From NCBI GenBank assembly GCA_927435965.1, contig CAKMKB010000110.1, positions 1-41,785 on the forward strand: DNA of 41,785 nt, given 5' to 3'. This DNA is from 38-11 sp927435965 (lineage in GTDB: Bacteria; Bacillota; Clostridia; Tissierellales; Dethiosulfatibacteraceae). Below the pieces are notes generated by a model. That model was not told the DNA's origin, did not search any database, and saw only the letters and a list, made by a program, of their open reading frames with translations. This document shows, in pieces, positions 39,987-41,785 of the stretch. A program made the translations under genes and the position numbers. Position 1 is the first letter of the stretch, and each line of letters opens with the position of its first letter.

Positions 39987-40484
39987 ATGGCTAAATATAG
40001 CGAAGAATTTAAGTTGAGTATCATAAAACAAATGATGCCACCACAAAATAAAACAGTAAGTATCTTGTCAAAAGAAAATGGTATCGCCGAGCAAACACTT
40101 TTCAAGTGGAAACGCGAAGCAAAGGCCAAAGGTATTGTAATTACTGATGGAGAAGCTCAAAGTGAAAAATGGAGCACACATGACAAGTTCATGATTGTAG
40201 TTGAAACAGCATCACTAAATTCCGTAGAGTTATCTGAATACTGTCGCCAAAAGGGACTTTATGTTGAACAAGTCGAATCATGGAGAGACGCTTGTATGCA
40301 GGCCAACGGAGGCGTGGCAGAAGAAGCATCTCGATTAAATAAAGAAAGTAAAGAAAAAGACAAAGAAATTAAAAAATTGCAAAAGGAACTTAAACGAAAA
40401 GAAGAAGCTCTTGCTGAAACCGCAGCACTCATCGTGCTTAGAAAAAAGGCCCAAGCCATCTGGGGGGACGACGAGGAAGAATGA
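39987..40484 (+). CDS. IS3-family OrfA, HTH protein
   Basis: 165 aa. The N-terminal HTH starts MAKYSEEFKLSIIKQMM with NGIAEQTLFKWKREA, a second HTH-like unit is at about 60-100 (DKFMIVVETASLNSVELSEY), and the C-terminus is a Lys/Glu-rich coiled coil. It helps bind the IS ends. AGGAGG precedes the ATG. Its TGA overlaps the OrfB ATG, so OrfB is made by coupled re-initiation and not by the programmed frameshift common in IS3 elements. Confidence 0.9.
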   Translation: MAKYSEEFKLSIIKQMMPPQNKTVSILSKENGIAEQTLFKWKREAKAKGIVITDGEAQSEKWSTHDKFMIVVETASLNSVELSEYCRQKGLYVEQVESWRDACMQANGGVAEEASRLNKESKEKDKEIKKLQKELKRKEEALAETAALIVLRKKAQAIWGDDEEE

Positions 40485-41548
40485 TTTCTCGTGAAGACAG
40501 AATTCTTGCAATAAACCTGATAGATGAAGCAGTAAAGAATGGAGCTAGGGAATTAAAGGCTTGTGAAGTTCTAAATATCAGTCAAAGAACACTCTTTAGA
40601 TGGCGAAGTAAAAACACACCCGATGAGGATCAACGGCCTCATGCAATCAGACCTGAACCAAATAATAAACTAACTAGGCAAGAAAAAGAACGAATCATAG
40701 AAGTTGTTAACAGCCCAGAATATAAGAGTCTACCACCAAGTCAAATTGTCCCGGCATTAGCTGACAAAGGCGAGTATATCGCATCAGAATCAACAATGTA
40801 CAAAGTTCTTAAAGAATATAGTATGCAACACCACAGAGGTATTTCTAAGGCACCTGTAAAACGAACAATATCAACACATTATGCTGATGGGCCTAATCAA
40901 GTTTGGATGTGGGACATCACATATTTGCCCGCTGGAATCAAAGGTAAATATTACTATTTATACTTGATTCTAGATTTATACAGTCGGAAAATCATATCTT
41001 GGGAAGTCTATGAAAAAGAATCCGCTGACTACGCCAGTAAACTTGTGCGCCGAGCTTTCATGAGTGAAAATCGCACAAAAGATATGAAACCACTTGTTCT
41101 CCACAGTGACAATGGCAGTCCGATGAAAGGCGCGACATTACTTGAAACCTTGATTATGCTTGGCGTTATGCCGTCAAATAGTAGACCACGTGTGAGTAAT
41201 GACAATGCGTACGCAGAAGCAATCTTTAAAACACTTAAATATCGTCCCGGTTATCCACGTAAGGGCCTTGCAAGTATAGAAGATGCAAGAACCTGGGTAC
41301 TGAAATTTGCACGCTGGTATAACAAGGAGCATCATCACAGTGGGCTTAATTTTCTGACCCCGGAACAAAGACACAATGGACTTGGAGAAGCTGTATTAGC
41401 AAATCGAAAAGCAGTATATGAAGCAGCAAAGCTAAAAAATCCTAATAGATGGTCTCGAAACATCCGTAACTGGAATCTAGAAGAGAGAGTTTGGCTAAAC
41501 CCAGAAAATGAAGAATCTATTGAATTCATTGAAGAAATATCATCATAG
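40481..41548 (+). CDS. IS3-family OrfB, DDE integrase
   Basis: 355 aa. An N-terminal HTH (ACEVLNISQRTLFRWRSKN), an HTH_21-like segment, and the rve catalytic core with DDE in VWMWDITYLPAG, VLHSDNGSPM and NDNAYAEAIFKTLKY. The last two acidic residues are 35 residues apart (D35E), as in IS3. The frame is intact, so the copy may be active. Confidence 0.93.
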   Translation: MISREDRILAINLIDEAVKNGARELKACEVLNISQRTLFRWRSKNTPDEDQRPHAIRPEPNNKLTRQEKERIIEVVNSPEYKSLPPSQIVPALADKGEYIASESTMYKVLKEYSMQHHRGISKAPVKRTISTHYADGPNQVWMWDITYLPAGIKGKYYYLYLILDLYSRKIISWEVYEKESADYASKLVRRAFMSENRTKDMKPLVLHSDNGSPMKGATLLETLIMLGVMPSNSRPRVSNDNAYAEAIFKTLKYRPGYPRKGLASIEDARTWVLKFARWYNKEHHHSGLNFLTPEQRHNGLGEAVLANRKAVYEAAKLKNPNRWSRNIRNWNLEERVWLNPENEESIEFIEEISS

Positions 41549-41648
41549 ATTTTATAGGATTTACTGACAACTATGTTGACAAACACCGGTTTGCACAAAT
41601 GTGAATGTTTCCTCTATTTTCTATAAGTATTAGAATTAACGCTAACAT

Positions 41649-41785
41649 TTAATTTGATTTAAATTCATCTCCCTTCCAATAATATCTCTTCTCATAAAAT
41701 CCGCCTACATCCTTAGGAAGCATAATAACTATTTCACCTTCTGCTCCTCTTTCAAATTCTTCTGAATGATGTGTTGATGCACTTT
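41649..41785 (-). CDS. C-terminal part of an unknown protein (runs off the window)
   Basis: An open leftward frame from the right edge to TAA at 41649-41651. It codes for at least 45 residues including HHSEEFERGAEGEIVIMLP and KDVGGFYEKRYYWKGDEFKS. The composition looks like a real soluble protein. The start lies beyond 41785. No family recognised. Confidence 0.6.
   Translation of the reverse strand, partial: SASTHHSEEFERGAEGEIVIMLPKDVGGFYEKRYYWKGDEFKSN

Larger units (their letters stand above)
39917..41581 (+). mobile_element. IS3-family insertion sequence
   Basis: About 1665 bp. Left end TGTTAAGCTAGTTGTCAGTA and inverted right end TGTCAACATAGTTGTCAGTA agree at 17 of 20 positions. It carries OrfA and OrfB overlapping as ATGA. 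No target duplication is visible (flanks CTATG and AACACC). Confidence 0.87.

Overview
The window looks like chromosomal DNA of a low-GC, anaerobic, amino-acid- or butyrate-type fermenter of the Clostridia. Grounds: AT-rich sequence with strong AGGAGG ribosome binding sites, a T-box leader, a Bcd-EtfBA-Hbd operon, an adenosylcobalamin-dependent class II ribonucleotide reductase, sigma-54 control and a type 2 isoleucyl-tRNA synthetase. I cannot name the genus.

Layout. 1-440: end of an rRNA operon (23S 3' end, spacer, 5S, terminator). 459-7830: alanine-racemase-family gene and lysA leftward behind a sigma-54-like promoter; rightward a run of M20 amidohydrolase, M19 dipeptidase, dapF, M55 D-aminopeptidase and ung. 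Together these could process peptidoglycan-type peptides and D-amino acids and channel diaminopimelate to lysine. 7980-10460: nrdJ with an NrdR box on its promoter. 10469-13908: T-box-controlled ileS whose signature motif is GIHH instead of HIGH. 13915-14197: a tiny leftward operon of two short ORFs (26 codons, and 48 codons with four cysteines) behind a full-consensus promoter. 14536-17018: folC and a diacylglycerol-glucosyltransferase-like gene leftward. 17104-23963: a CBS-PAS-PAS sigma-54 activator followed by the operon it probably controls (MaoC hydratase, acyl-CoA dehydrogenase, EtfB, EtfA, 3-hydroxyacyl-CoA dehydrogenase) behind a GG-N10-GC promoter. 23980-27520: Nudix hydrolase, second alanine racemase, DUF1294 protein, RNA uracil-5-methyltransferase.

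27521-41785 is accessory DNA: small stand-alone genes, gene remnants (VOC chimera, DUF4256 pseudogene, orphan 3' end of an RNA methyltransferase gene), three GNAT acetyltransferases, and two insertion sequences. An IS6-like element (30332-31660, 8-bp target duplication) sits exactly between a TetR-type operator/promoter and an efflux operon (membrane fusion protein, TetR regulator, ABC ATPase, two ABC-2 permeases, small membrane protein). An IS3-family element (39917-41581) cuts off a third gene after ten codons in a small operon with a DUF3784 protein and an HELGH membrane protein. A leftward gene runs off the right edge.

Best leads: the efflux operon separated from its operator, the NrdR box/promoter/terminator overlay at nrdJ, the GXHH IleS, the sigma-54 sites in front of alr-lysA and the butyrate-type operon, and the two-peptide operon at 14 kb.
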